In this document: piece after piece, positions 9,874-18,643 of the stretch
Numbering within the stretch: position 1 is the stretch's first letter
Layout: the number at the start of each line of letters is the position of its first letter
Assembly: GCA_024402435.1 (NCBI GenBank)
Contig: JAKSTU010000004.1
Span: 16,574 to 80,573 of the forward strand
DNA: 64,000 bases
Direction of reading: 5' to 3'
Source: Treponemataceae bacterium
GTDB lineage: Bacteria > Spirochaetota > Spirochaetia > Treponematales > Treponemataceae
The notes under the pieces: model-generated
Told to the model about the DNA's origin: nothing
What the model saw: only the letters and a program-made list of their open reading frames with translations
Databases searched by the model: none
Program-made: the position numbers and the translations under genes

Positions 9874-10494
9874 TTATTTCTTTACCGCGGACTTAACGAT
9901 CAGCGTACAGTCTTTATTCCCGGGTACAGCACCGCGAACCATCACAACATTCAGCTCAGGATCGACTTTAACGATTCTAAGGTTCTGAACTGTTACTTTA
10001 TCACAACCCATTCTTCCAGGCATTTTAACATTCTTAAAACAATGTCCCGGAGTTGTGTTCATACCGGTACCACCCGGTTCACGATGGAATTTTGAACCAT
10101 GTGTTGCACGTCCACCATGGAATCCCCAGCGTTTCATAACACCCTGGAATCCTTTACCTTTTGATGTTGCTGTAACATCAAGGAAGCGGACACCTTCAAA
10201 AAGTTCAATTCCTACTTCATCACCCACAGCAACGTCTTTTTCGAAGTCACGAAACTCTTTCAAATGACGTTTGGGAGTGATTCCTTCTGAAAACTGACCT
10301 GCGTAAGGCTTTGTTACTTTGTTCGGTTTAAGATCTTCCAAACCAAGAACAACAGCGTCATAGCCGCAGTTTTCTTTTGTCTTGAGGGCAATGACTTTGT
10401 TAGGTTCTACGTGGATCACGGTTACCGGTGTAAGGTTTCCGTCTTCGTCAAAAACCTGGGTCATTCCCACTTTTTTTGCAATCAGACCTTTCAT
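9874..10494 (-). CDS. rplC: 50S ribosomal protein L3
   Basis: One of the two assembly initiators of the large subunit. The 206-residue product starts MKGLIAKKVGMTQVFDEDG and carries the conserved loop that reaches the catalytic centre (RWGFHGGRATHGSKFHREPG...GRMG). The Gln methylated in some bacteria is not obvious here. The ATG is preceded by AAGGAG; a 71-nt spacer separates it from rpsJ. Confidence 0.97.
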   Translation of the reverse strand: MKGLIAKKVGMTQVFDEDGNLTPVTVIHVEPNKVIALKTKENCGYDAVVLGLEDLKPNKVTKPYAGQFSEGITPKRHLKEFRDFEKDVAVGDEVGIELFEGVRFLDVTATSKGKGFQGVMKRWGFHGGRATHGSKFHREPGGTGMNTTPGHCFKNVKMPGRMGCDKVTVQNLRIVKVDPELNVVMVRGAVPGNKDCTLIVKSAVKK

Positions 10495-10565
10495 TCTGAT
10501 AGTTCTCCTTATCGGCCGTCATCCCTTGATCCTAGGGACCGTACCGTTTTTAGCATCCTTTCGGA

Positions 10566-10874
10566 TTACTGTTTAATTTCTACGTCCACGCCTGCAGGAA
10601 GCTCAAGCTTCATCAATGAATCCATAACATCTGATGAAGGTTCGATGATATCAATAAGGCGTTTGTGAGTACGCATTTCAAACTGCTCACGTGATTTTTT
10701 GTTTACGTGAGGTGAACGCAATACAGTTACCTTGTTAATTCTGGTTGGCAGCGGTATGGGACCAGATACTTTTGCTCCGGCTTTCTGTACTGTCTGTACG
10801 ATTGCTTTTGCACTCTGATCGATTAACTCCACATCAAATGCGCGAAGTCTGACACGAATTTTTTCGGTCGCCAT
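10566..10874 (-). CDS. rpsJ: 30S ribosomal protein S10 (NusE)
   Basis: S10 is part of the small-subunit head and, as NusE, of transcription antitermination complexes. The 102-residue product starts [19 protein letters not shown] and contains the signature [36 protein letters not shown]. It is the second gene of the unit, downstream of tuf, with a GGAGG site 4-5 nt before the ATG. Confidence 0.97.
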   Translation of the reverse strand: MATEKIRVRLRAFDVELIDQSAKAIVQTVQKAGAKVSGPIPLPTRINKVTVLRSPHVNKKSREQFEMRTHKRLIDIIEPSSDVMDSLMKLELPAGVDVEIKQ

Positions 10875-10887
10875 TTTTCCTCCGAAA

Positions 10888-10915
10888 CAGAAGCCCGGGC
10901 GAACCCGAACTTCTG
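10888..10915 (-). other. Intergenic hairpin between tuf and rpsJ
   Basis: In the 54-nt gap the minus strand reads CAGAAG, TT, CGGG, TTCG, CCCG, GG, CTTCTG: a hairpin with two GC-rich stems and a UUCG tetraloop. There is no T-run behind it, so it is not a classical terminator. It could be a processing site or mRNA stabiliser that separates the very abundant tuf message from the ribosomal genes. Confidence 0.6.
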
Positions 10916-10928
10916 TCCATATTACAAA

Positions 10929-12116
10929 TTATTCAATGATTTCAGTTACCTGACCAGAAGCGATTGTGCGTCCACCTTCGCGGATAGCAAACTTCAAACC
11001 TTTGTCCATAGCAACGGGGTGGATAAGTTCACCGATAACTTTTGTGTTGTCACCGGGCTTAACCATGTCTACACCTTCGGGAAGTGTAATTGTTCCAGTA
11101 ATATCTGTTGTTCTGAAGTAGAACTGAGGGCGATATCCTGAGAAGAACGGGCTGTGGCGTCCACCTTCATCTGCAGACAGAACATAGAGCTGTCCTTCGA
11201 ATTTTGTGTGGGGGTGGATTGAACCGGGTTTTGCCAGAACCTGACCGCGCTGTACTTCTTTCTTGTCAATACCGCGGAGAAGGATACCAACGTTATCACC
11301 AGCCATACCCTGATCCAGCATTTTGTTGAACATTTCGATACCTGTTACAACAGAAGATGCTGTGGGGCGGATACCAACGATTTCAACGGGATCGTTCATG
11401 TTGATAACACCACGTTCGATACGACCTGTTACTACAGTACCGCGTCCGGAAATTGTGAAGATGTCTTCGATAGGCATAAGGAATGCCATATCCTGGTCAC
11501 GTACGGGATCGTCAAAGTATGTGTCCATTGTTTCCAGCAGTTCGTCGATACATGCTGTATCTTCTGCTGTTGCACCGTCAGCCAGAGCTTTGAATGCAGA
11601 ACCTTTAACGATAGGTGTGTCACGGGGGAATCCGTATGATTCGAGAACGTCACGAACTTCTTCTTCAACCAGTTCCAGAAGGTCGGGGTCGTCAAGAAGG
11701 TCAACTTTGTTCAAGAATACGATCAGTTTCGGTACACCAACCTGGCGTGCGAGCAGGATGTGTTCGCGTGTCTGGGGCATAACTGAGTCAGGAGCTGAAA
11801 CTACGAGGATTGAACCGTCCATCTGAGCAGCACCGGTGATCATGTTTTTAATGTAGTCAGCATGTCCGGGGCAGTCGATGTGAGCATAGTGACGTTTGTC
11901 AGACTGATACTCAAGGTGACGTGTGTTGATTGTAATACCACGGGCTTTTTCTTCCGGTGCATTATCAATTTCATCATACTTCAGTGCTTTGTCACCGTAC
12001 TTTTTAGCACAGTGCATTGTGATTGCCGCTGAAAGTGTAGTCTTTCCATGGTCAACGTGACCGATGGTACCCACGTTCATGTGCGGTTTGGTTCTTTCGA
12101 ACTTTTCCTTTGCCAT
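10929..12116 (-). CDS. tuf: Elongation factor Tu
   Basis: The GTPase that delivers aminoacyl-tRNA to the ribosome. The 395-residue product has all G motifs: [10 protein letters not shown] (G1), the [12 protein letters not shown] switch [12 protein letters not shown] (G3) and NKVD (G4), followed by the two beta-barrel domains. The start is the ATG at 12116 ([12 protein letters not shown]) behind AAGGAGGATCAA; a longer in-frame extension to 12143 has no support. It heads the S10 operon, as in Treponema pallidum, and no fusA is present upstream. Confidence 0.98.
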   Translation of the reverse strand: MAKEKFERTKPHMNVGTIGHVDHGKTTLSAAITMHCAKKYGDKALKYDEIDNAPEEKARGITINTRHLEYQSDKRHYAHIDCPGHADYIKNMITGAAQMDGSILVVSAPDSVMPQTREHILLARQVGVPKLIVFLNKVDLLDDPDLLELVEEEVRDVLESYGFPRDTPIVKGSAFKALADGATAEDTACIDELLETMDTYFDDPVRDQDMAFLMPIEDIFTISGRGTVVTGRIERGVINMNDPVEIVGIRPTASSVVTGIEMFNKMLDQGMAGDNVGILLRGIDKKEVQRGQVLAKPGSIHPHTKFEGQLYVLSADEGGRHSPFFSGYRPQFYFRTTDITGTITLPEGVDMVKPGDNTKVIGELIHPVAMDKGLKFAIREGGRTIASGQVTEIIE

Positions 12117-12493
12117 TTGATCCTCCTTACAGAATAAAGGCACTTAAAAAGTTTTTGTGTTGTATATAAAGAATGCCATCGTTTCCACAGAAAGAGAACA
12201 TTCAACTACACACACGGTTAAGTGTAAATTTGAGGATTGAAAGGGATTAGGATAAGCTTTTTGCAGTCCATCTCATTCGGTCTGCACAATGCTGAAACCA
12301 CCTAACACCATCAAATCTACATTCGATGACCGGTTTGGCTTCTAAGCAATCAAGAACCCAAAACCAGTCCTGACGGTTCGGGCTGTTTTACCTGCTGTTC
12401 GCACAGCTTTACGGAAAACCGATGTTCAACAGAACATCTCTTGAATCTCAAAGAACCCGAAGTCCACAATAACCCCTTTTACAGGGTAATGGT
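12117..12493 (-). promoter_or_regulatory. Long structured 5' leader of the tuf-S10 operon
   Basis: From the promoter to the tuf ATG the transcript would have about 375 nt of leader without a plausible gene. On the minus strand a series of hairpins can be drawn: GATGTTC/GAACATC with a TGTT loop (12421-12438), GCTGT/ACAGC with a GCGA loop, CCCGAACC with GGTTTTGGG, TTGG-TTCT with AGAA-CCAA, and CATCGAAT/ATTTGATG with a GTAG loop. Such an array is typical of a cis-regulatory ribosomal-protein leader or an embedded RNA. I do not recognise it as a known family; it is not a tRNA. Confidence 0.55.
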
Positions 12494-12499
12494 TTTATA

Positions 12500-12528
12500 T
12501 TTATACCAATTTTAGATAATTTGTGCAA
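12500..12528 (-). promoter_or_regulatory. Sigma70-type promoter of the tuf-S10 operon
   Basis: On the minus strand -35 TTGCAC (12523-12528) and -10 TATAAA (12500-12505) are separated by exactly 17 nt in AT-rich DNA. Transcription would begin near 12493. It lies between the rpsG terminator and the leader, so tuf is transcribed separately from rpsL-rpsG. Confidence 0.75.
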
Positions 12529-12581
12529 GCCCTTGCAAACTTTTGCATGAACCGCAAGATTTTCAAATATTTTCAAAAGGG

Positions 12582-12605
12582 CAAAAAAAAAGACACCCGA
12601 GTGTC
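12582..12605 (-). terminator. Intrinsic terminator of rpsL-rpsG
   Basis: On the minus strand GACAC-TCGG-GTGTC is followed by nine T. It begins 19 nt after the rpsG stop codon. It separates the small rpsL-rpsG unit from tuf. Confidence 0.85.
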
Positions 12606-12623
12606 GGATGCCTTTTTTGAAAA

Positions 12624-13094
12624 CTACCAGCGGTAGTGAGCAAACGCGCGGTTTGCTTCTGCCATGCGGTGTGTTTCTTCCTTTTTCTTGTATGCTGTAC
12701 CTGTGTTGTTGTAAGCATCAAGAAGTTCGGATGCAAGACGTTCACCCATTCCGTGACCGCTCTTGCTGCGTGCTGCATTGATTACCCAGCGCATAGCCAA
12801 TGCCTCGCGGCGGCTTTCGCGGATTTCGATCGGCACCTGATATGTTGCACCACCCACGCGGCGAGATTTAACTTCAACCTGAGGTTTTACATTATCCAGA
12901 GCTTTCAGGAAAACTTCCAAAGGATCTTTTTCTGTTTTTGCCTTGAGTTCATCAAGTGCTTCATAGATAATGCGGATTGCTGTTGCTTTTTTACCATCCA
13001 ACATCATGCGTGTAACAAACTTTGTTACAACTGCGCTGTTGTATCTGGGATCAGGTACACAAGGACGGTTTATGCTTTTATTCTTTCTTCCCAT
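12624..13094 (-). CDS. rpsG: 30S ribosomal protein S7
   Basis: S7 nucleates assembly of the small-subunit head and contacts the E site. The 156-residue product has the family blocks [33 protein letters not shown] and the C-terminal [15 protein letters not shown]. It follows rpsL by 11 nt with an AGGAGC site. In many bacteria fusA and tuf follow; here there is a terminator instead, and tuf has its own promoter. Confidence 0.97.
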   Translation of the reverse strand: MGRKNKSINRPCVPDPRYNSAVVTKFVTRMMLDGKKATAIRIIYEALDELKAKTEKDPLEVFLKALDNVKPQVEVKSRRVGGATYQVPIEIRESRREALAMRWVINAARSKSGHGMGERLASELLDAYNNTGTAYKKKEETHRMAEANRAFAHYRW

Positions 13095-13105
13095 AAATCT
13101 GCTCC

Positions 13106-13480
13106 TTATGCCTTAGGTCTCTTGGCACCGTATTTAGAACGTCCGCGTTTGCGGTCTTCTACACCAAGAGTATCTTTTGTACCGCGGATAATGTGATAGC
13201 GTACACCAGGAAGGTCTTTTACACGACCACCGCGGATAAGAACTACTGAGTGTTCCTGCAAGTTATGTCCGATACCGGGAATGTATGCAGTAACTTCAAT
13301 ACCATTACTCAAACGAACACGAGCTACTTTACGAAGAGCTGAGTTCGGTTTTTTGGGTGTAACTGTCATAACGCGAGTACAAACTCCACGTTTCTGCGGA
13401 CAAGACTGAAGCGCGGGAGACTTAGTTCTGTTTGCAGCAGTTTTACGACCCTGACGAATCAACTGATTAATTGTAGGCAT
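13106..13480 (-). CDS. rpsL: 30S ribosomal protein S12
   Basis: S12 controls decoding fidelity and is the target of streptomycin-resistance mutations. The 124-residue product begins [13 protein letters not shown] and contains the decoding loop [17 protein letters not shown] and the second loop [16 protein letters not shown]. The residues usually mutated in resistance (Lys in KKPNSA, Lys in GRVKDLPG) are wild type. An AGGAG site precedes the ATG. Confidence 0.98.
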   Translation of the reverse strand: MPTINQLIRQGRKTAANRTKSPALQSCPQKRGVCTRVMTVTPKKPNSALRKVARVRLSNGIEVTAYIPGIGHNLQEHSVVLIRGGRVKDLPGVRYHIIRGTKDTLGVEDRKRGRSKYGAKRPKA

Positions 13481-13544
13481 CTGCCTTTTCTCCTATATAA
13501 ATCCGGTCAGCACCCCGGAAAATTTAGCAAATTAGGGATTTTCA

Positions 13545-13573
13545 GACTAACAAATTTATCGTTGCAATGTCAA
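13545..13573 (-). promoter_or_regulatory. Predicted promoter of rpsL-rpsG
   Basis: On the minus strand a consensus -35 TTGACA (13568-13573) is 17 nt from TTAGTC (13545-13550), a weak -10. Transcription would start near 13538, giving a ~58-nt leader before the rpsL ATG. The -35 is perfect; the -10 is the uncertain part. Confidence 0.6.
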
Positions 13574-13658
13574 TAGAATCCACGCTTTGTTCGAAAAAAT
13601 GATAAAAATCAATTCTTTTCCTGATATTGAATCTTCTTTTTGTGTTTTAACTTACTTC

Positions 13659-13664
13659 TATAAT
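13659..13664 (+). promoter_or_regulatory. -10 element of the xylanase gene
   Basis: A perfect TATAAT on the plus strand 20 nt before the GH10 ATG. No good -35 is seen at 17 nt. Transcription from here would give a leader of only about 13 nt that still contains the CGGAG binding site. Confidence 0.5.
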
Positions 13665-13683
13665 CTTTTTTCGGAGTGATAGA

Positions 13684-16614
13684 ATGAAAAAATCTCTGTT
13701 TCTTTCCATTTTAATGGGACTGGTTTTCTGCATCTGCTGCGGATGGAGCGCAGAAATTACAGAAAACTTTGATGCTCTGACCGATGCGGGTCAAATCATG
13801 GGCTCCAAATTCGGAAATCCGTCTTTCAGCATTGTTGACGAAGGAGCCGGCAATTCAAAGGCTCTTCTTGTTTCTGACAGATCTGCAAACTATTTCGGGT
13901 ATTCTTACAACCTGAAAGATTTTATCGGCGGTGAAGCTGTTCTTTCTGCAAAAGTTGCAGCTTACGGCGTTTCAAAGAATGCAGACAATACGATCATGGC
14001 TACAATAAAAACAACAACAAGTGCCGGTGACTCATACAATCAGATCGGAACAGTTTCCGTAAAGGGAACTGACTGGGCTGAAATCACCGGAAAAAGGGCT
14101 ATCCCTGCTGATGCCACATCTGCTGTTCTCTATTTTGAAGGTGCAGAAGGCCTCAGTTACCTGCTTGACGATGTTTCCATCACCGGAACAGGCGGAAAAA
14201 CTGCCGCAAAATACGTGGACACTTCTTCCTTTGTTGCACTGAAAGATCTTTACAACGATTATTTCACGATGAATGTTGCCTGCGAAGCATTGAGCCATTG
14301 GGGCGGATACAATCAGCTCAGCGAAATCGGAAACCCGGCCAAAGAAAAACTGATTCTTGAGCAGTTCAATGGCATTACTTTCGGTAACGAGCTCAAGCCC
14401 GACACGAACATGGGCTACAATTCACCTGATGCAACTGAATCTTATCTGCCTTTCGTAATCGATTCCTCTGCAAAAGAAATGCTTGATTGGGCAAAGGCAA
14501 ACGGAATCAAAGTACGCGGTCACGTTCTCGTATGGCACTCACAGTGCCCTGATGCAGTTTTCTGCAAAGATTACAAACCTGTCTACAAAGGATCTGCACT
14601 TGACCCCGCCTGCCTTGTTTCTCGGGAAGTAATGCTTGACCGCATGAAAAGTTACATTGACAGCGTAATGTTCTATATGTACAAGAACGGTTATGCTGAT
14701 GTAATCACCGCCTGGGATGTTGTCAACGAAGCAATTGAACCCGGCGCCAACGAATGGAATCTTCGTGACAGCTACTGGTACAAGACGATCGGAAGTGATT
14801 TTGTATACTGGGCATTCAAATACGCCCGTTCAAGTTCAGAAAGATACGCTGCCCGGTTCAGTGATCTTTATGACTTCAATACCGTTCTTCCGAAGCTTTT
14901 CTACAATGATTACAATGAATTCCAGGAAAGCAAATGCACTGCCATCATTAAACTGCTGACTGAATGCAACAATGGACATTCAATCACTGGAGAAGGTCTG
15001 ATTGACGGAATCGGTATGCAGAGTCACCTGAGTGACAACACGAATATTGATGCCATCATTACAGCACTCAACCGTTATGACGCAGTGGTGGATGAAATCA
15101 ATATTACAGAGCTGGATGTTGCACAGACTTCATCAGGAGCCAACGCGGATTATTATCAGGCTGTCTTCTATAATCAGCTTTTCTCAAGACTGATTGAAGC
15201 AAAGAAAAACGGGGCAAATCTTACTGCTGTAACTGTTTGGGGTCTTACTGACGACAATTCATGGAAAAAAGAATCCAGTCCATTGCTTTTCAATGGTGAT
15301 CTTTCTGCAAAAATGGCATTCCAGGCTGTAGTTTCTGCAATTACCGGAGACGCATTGCCCGAACCAGAATATGTGAAGCCAGACTTTTCTGATTTCTATG
15401 CCTCTTTTGATGCAGGAACCGCAAATGATTCCGGTTTCTCACGACGCGGTGATTCAGTTCTTGCAATCACGAATGATTCTTTCAGAGGAAATGGTGCGCT
15501 TCTCGTTTCCGGCAGAACAGCTTCATGGAACGGTGCTGCTTTTGATGTTTCCCGTTTTGCAGGGCAGACAATCTGCATCAACGCATGGGTCCGCACCGCT
15601 GACGAAACAGTAACACTTACCGCTGACATTGACGGCGTTTGGCCCAACATCGTTAAAGTTCAGTGCGGTGATTCTGAATGGCATCGCATCACCGGAACAT
15701 ATTCTGTTCCCGCTGACATGAACAGCCTCAAACTGTACTACGAAACCAACGGTACAGCTGACATTCTTATTGATGATGCACAGGTCAAACTGGTGGGAAT
15801 ATCTGAATCCTTTGAAAATTCTGCTCAGCTTTTCAGAGCCCGCGGTTCAGGACATGTTCCGGCCCTGACACTTACAGGAAGTGACAAAACTTCAGGAAAC
15901 AATGCTCTCCTTGTTACAAGAAGTGCAAAAGATGCCACAATCAGTACAGATGTTTCCAAATACATCGGTTACAACATTGCCGTTTCTTTCATGGTAAAAT
16001 CTTCTGACAATGCACTGGCTCTGGGAATTGACGGTGTTGAAGAATCACGCATTGAAACAAGCATTGCCGGCTCCGGCTGGAAACTTGTAAAAGCTTCAAT
16101 TGCTGTTCCCAATACTTTGAGTTCTGCACAGCTTTTCATTGAAACTGACGGTTCTGCTGATCTTCTTATCGATGATTTTTCAATTACCATTGCTGACATG
16201 GTTTATAAATGCGATACGGACGGCGTTTTCCATACAAGATGGGGCGGTGCCGGCACACTGGAAATTGTTGAAGAGAACGGAAACAAAACCGCAGTTCTGA
16301 AAAATCGTGCGGAAGGCTATTACGGAATTGCTTTTGAAGTTTCACCTTATCTGGGACGCGAAGTTGCAATTTCTGCAGATATCAAGACTGACGACAGCAC
16401 AATTGTGCTTTCCGGTGACATAGCGGATCTTTGGCCCAATTATCTCCGTGAAGCTTCTGCACCCGGTCAGTATAAGACAGTTACTGCTATCGTCCGTCTT
16501 CCCAATGACATGCAGACACTCACTGCCTATTTTGAAACTGACGGAACTTCTGATCTTTATGCAGACAATCTGATTATCCATCCTCTTACTATGGAAGAAA
16601 GTCTGGCATTCTGA
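13684..16614 (+). CDS. Secreted GH10 endo-1,4-beta-xylanase with four CBM4/9-like modules
   Basis: Predicted to cut the xylan backbone outside the cell. The 976-residue product starts with a signal peptide (residues 1-23, hydrophobic core then GWSA). A beta-sandwich module of CBM4/9 or CBM22 type spans about 25-168. The GH10 domain spans about 180-555: the WHSQ block (HVLVWHSQCP), acid/base Glu349 in WDVVNEA, and nucleophile Glu476 in ITELDV. Three further sandwich modules follow (about 572-706, 707-845, 846-970). All four modules end in a similar strand motif of the kind LYYETNGTADILIDD, suggesting internal duplication. Monocistronic, with its own terminator. The GH10 assignment is firm; the binding specificity of the modules is not known. 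Confidence 0.95.
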   Translation: MKKSLFLSILMGLVFCICCGWSAEITENFDALTDAGQIMGSKFGNPSFSIVDEGAGNSKALLVSDRSANYFGYSYNLKDFIGGEAVLSAKVAAYGVSKNADNTIMATIKTTTSAGDSYNQIGTVSVKGTDWAEITGKRAIPADATSAVLYFEGAEGLSYLLDDVSITGTGGKTAAKYVDTSSFVALKDLYNDYFTMNVACEALSHWGGYNQLSEIGNPAKEKLILEQFNGITFGNELKPDTNMGYNSPDATESYLPFVIDSSAKEMLDWAKANGIKVRGHVLVWHSQCPDAVFCKDYKPVYKGSALDPACLVSREVMLDRMKSYIDSVMFYMYKNGYADVITAWDVVNEAIEPGANEWNLRDSYWYKTIGSDFVYWAFKYARSSSERYAARFSDLYDFNTVLPKLFYNDYNEFQESKCTAIIKLLTECNNGHSITGEGLIDGIGMQSHLSDNTNIDAIITALNRYDAVVDEINITELDVAQTSSGANADYYQAVFYNQLFSRLIEAKKNGANLTAVTVWGLTDDNSWKKESSPLLFNGDLSAKMAFQAVVSAITGDALPEPEYVKPDFSDFYASFDAGTANDSGFSRRGDSVLAITNDSFRGNGALLVSGRTASWNGAAFDVSRFAGQTICINAWVRTADETVTLTADIDGVWPNIVKVQCGDSEWHRITGTYSVPADMNSLKLYYETNGTADILIDDAQVKLVGISESFENSAQLFRARGSGHVPALTLTGSDKTSGNNALLVTRSAKDATISTDVSKYIGYNIAVSFMVKSSDNALALGIDGVEESRIETSIAGSGWKLVKASIAVPNTLSSAQLFIETDGSADLLIDDFSITIADMVYKCDTDGVFHTRWGGAGTLEIVEENGNKTAVLKNRAEGYYGIAFEVSPYLGREVAISADIKTDDSTIVLSGDIADLWPNYLREASAPGQYKTVTAIVRLPNDMQTLTAYFETDGTSDLYADNLIIHPLTMEESLAF

Positions 16615-16667
16615 CTTTTTTTGATACGGGACTTCTGATGACGCTCTGATCATCGGTCCCGTGCAAA

Positions 16668-16740
16668 AAAAAGCACCCCGGAAGCAGGACATGTAATGAA
16701 GTTCACTTCATAATGTTCAGCTCCGGGGTGTTTTTTTTGG
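16668..16740. terminator. Bidirectional terminator between the xylanase and frdA
   Basis: GCACCCCGGA pairs with TCCGGGGTG, with a run of A before and eight T after on the plus strand, so it works for the convergent xylanase and frdA transcripts. A small nested palindrome (ATGAAGTTCACTTCAT) lies in the loop. A second, T-less hairpin GTCCCTGAAT/ATTCAGGGAC lies at about 16776-16804 on the frdA side. Confidence 0.85.
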
Positions 16741-16863
16741 GGGATTTTTCAAAAAGGGCTGTTCCGGCAGATTAAGTCCCTGAATCATCTGAAAATTCAG
16801 GGACCGTCTATCGGGAGCCTCAGGTTTTATTTTGAAGCTCCGCAGCGCAGCGCCCGTTCAGTG

Positions 16864-18510
16864 TTATTTTGAAGCTCCCGGGAAAGGAGATTTCTCAAAC
16901 TCTTTGTTTCCGTGTGTGTAGCTGGGAAGAACTTTGGGAGATACAGCATCACTTGTGATTCCTGCAGCTTCCCGTTCTTTCTCAAAAGCTTTTACGTGAT
17001 CCAAGTTCATTTTCTTTGTGTCTGCCATTTCAATGTCTTTGAACATTTTTCCGGCTTCAATACCAGCTTCACGTCCGAATACGACAACGTCCAGCAGAGA
17101 GTTACCCATCAGGCGGTTTGTTCCGTGAACACCACCGGATGCTTCACCTGCAACCAGAAGGTTGGAAACATTCGTATGACATGTCTTGTTGATTTCTACA
17201 CCACCATTCTGATAATGGAGTGTGGGGTAAACAAGAATCGGTTCCTTGCGGATATCAATTCCGTATTTGATGAACATGTTGTACATTGCGGGAATTGATT
17301 TGAGGATTGTTCCCTCTCCGTGAATGATTTCAATCATCGGAGTGTCCAGCCATACAGCATCCTGAACATCATTCTTTACACCGCGGCCATTGCGGACTTC
17401 CTTGATGATACCGGAAGCGTTTACGTCACGTGTTTCAAGAGGATGAATGTAAACTTCACCGTCTTTGTTGATCAGTTTTGCACCCAGAGAACGGACTTTC
17501 TCTGTTACCAGTTTTCCGAGAATCTGGGTAGGATATGCAGCACCTGTAGGATGATACTGAAGTGAATCCTGATACAGCAGTTTTGCACCTGCGCGGTAAG
17601 CCATTACAAGACCGTCGGCTGTTGCACCGTAGTGGTTTGATGTGGGGAATCCCTGATAGTGCATGCGTCCTGCACCACCTGTTGCCAGAATGACAACTTT
17701 TGCTTTTGCAATGCGGACTTCATTTGTTTCCAGATTCTGGAGAACAGCACCACAAGCGTTTCCTTTGTCATCTTTGATGATTTCGATTGCAGCTGTAAAA
17801 TCAACTACAGTGATTTTGTCAGGGCGGTTGAAAACTTCATCACGGAGTGTACGCATGATTTCTGCACCGGAGTAGTCTTTACAGGCGTGCATTCTTTTGC
17901 GGCTTGTTCCACCACCGTGTGTTGTAACCATTGTTCCGTCAGCTTCTTTGTCAAACTCAACACCCAGTTCATTCAACCATTTGATACATTTGGGAGCATT
18001 GTTTGTAAGTGTATAAACCAGTTCAGGTTTTCCGTCAAAGTGACCGCCGCCGAAACAGTCAAGATAATGCTGTGCAGGTGAGTCATTGGGTTTGTCAGCA
18101 GCCTGAATACCACCCTCTGCCATCATTGTGTTTGCGTCACCAACGCGCAGTTTTGTTGCAAGCAGAACTTTTGCTCCTGCTTCTGAAGCCATGATTGCAG
18201 CAGATGTACCTGCTCCACCGCCACCGATAACCAGAACATCTGCTTCATAATCCACATGTTCCAGATCAATGTGTTCGGGCTCAATACGGGGTTTTGCCTG
18301 CAGCATTTCAGCAAGCTGGATTGGAGCTTTCTGTCCTTTGTTGGGACCGATTTTCAATTCTTCAAATTCGCTTGTAATGCGGTCAGGATGATATTCTGCC
18401 AGAATCTGGTCTTTTTCATCTGCTGTAAGGCGAACATGTTCAAATTTGATATTTTCTTCACGTTTCTCTGCAACGATTTTTGCAGCTTCGTCCAAGTAGT
18501 TTCCGTACAT
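16864..18510 (-). CDS. frdA: Fumarate reductase / succinate dehydrogenase-family flavoprotein (soluble, Hdr-linked)
   Basis: Predicted to reduce fumarate to succinate on a bound FAD. The 548-residue product has an ~88-residue N-terminal extension, the dinucleotide-binding GGGGAG (96-101), THGGGTSRKRMHA near the active site and the C-terminal GVHGTNRLMGNSLLDVVVFGR, all typical of FrdA/SdhA/TfrA. At the position where membrane-bound FrdA has the FAD-linking His, this protein has Asn127 (in DANTMMAEGG), so FAD is probably not covalent, as in thiol:fumarate reductase and L-aspartate oxidase. No membrane-anchor genes (frdC, frdD) are near. It is the last gene of the hdr-flx-frd cluster; a hairpin precedes it. 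Other substrates of this family (for example aspartate) are less likely given the fumarase and malate dehydrogenase nearby. Confidence 0.85.
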   Translation of the reverse strand: MYGNYLDEAAKIVAEKREENIKFEHVRLTADEKDQILAEYHPDRITSEFEELKIGPNKGQKAPIQLAEMLQAKPRIEPEHIDLEHVDYEADVLVIGGGGAGTSAAIMASEAGAKVLLATKLRVGDANTMMAEGGIQAADKPNDSPAQHYLDCFGGGHFDGKPELVYTLTNNAPKCIKWLNELGVEFDKEADGTMVTTHGGGTSRKRMHACKDYSGAEIMRTLRDEVFNRPDKITVVDFTAAIEIIKDDKGNACGAVLQNLETNEVRIAKAKVVILATGGAGRMHYQGFPTSNHYGATADGLVMAYRAGAKLLYQDSLQYHPTGAAYPTQILGKLVTEKVRSLGAKLINKDGEVYIHPLETRDVNASGIIKEVRNGRGVKNDVQDAVWLDTPMIEIIHGEGTILKSIPAMYNMFIKYGIDIRKEPILVYPTLHYQNGGVEINKTCHTNVSNLLVAGEASGGVHGTNRLMGNSLLDVVVFGREAGIEAGKMFKDIEMADTKKMNLDHVKAFEKEREAAGITSDAVSPKVLPSYTHGNKEFEKSPFPGASK

Positions 18511-18611
18511 GTAATATTACCTCTTTAGTATTAAGGTTTCTGAAGAGCGGCAGAATGTCGCGTCGTCAGTTTGTCATAACCATCTGCGAGTTTTTTGACA
18601 AAACCCGGTGA

Positions 18612-18639
18612 ACAAAATTGTCATGAAAGACAATTTTGT
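18612..18639 (-). other. Perfect hairpin between frdB and frdA
   Basis: ACAAAATTGTC and GACAATTTTGT form an 11-bp stem with a 6-nt loop directly after the frdB stop. No T-run follows, so it is more likely an RNA processing or stability element than a terminator. The 133-nt gap here is the largest inside the cluster. Confidence 0.6.
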
Positions 18640-18643
18640 GACA

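Noticed and set aside
12117..12493. tRNA, tmRNA, RNase P or 6S RNA gene before tuf
   Set aside because: No cloverleaf or CCA end and none of the conserved blocks of these RNAs could be found; the region is kept as a structured leader.
394..13480. Long open frames on the plus strand opposite ribosomal protein genes
   Set aside because: They are antisense shadows of well-identified genes and have no ribosome binding sites or family matches.
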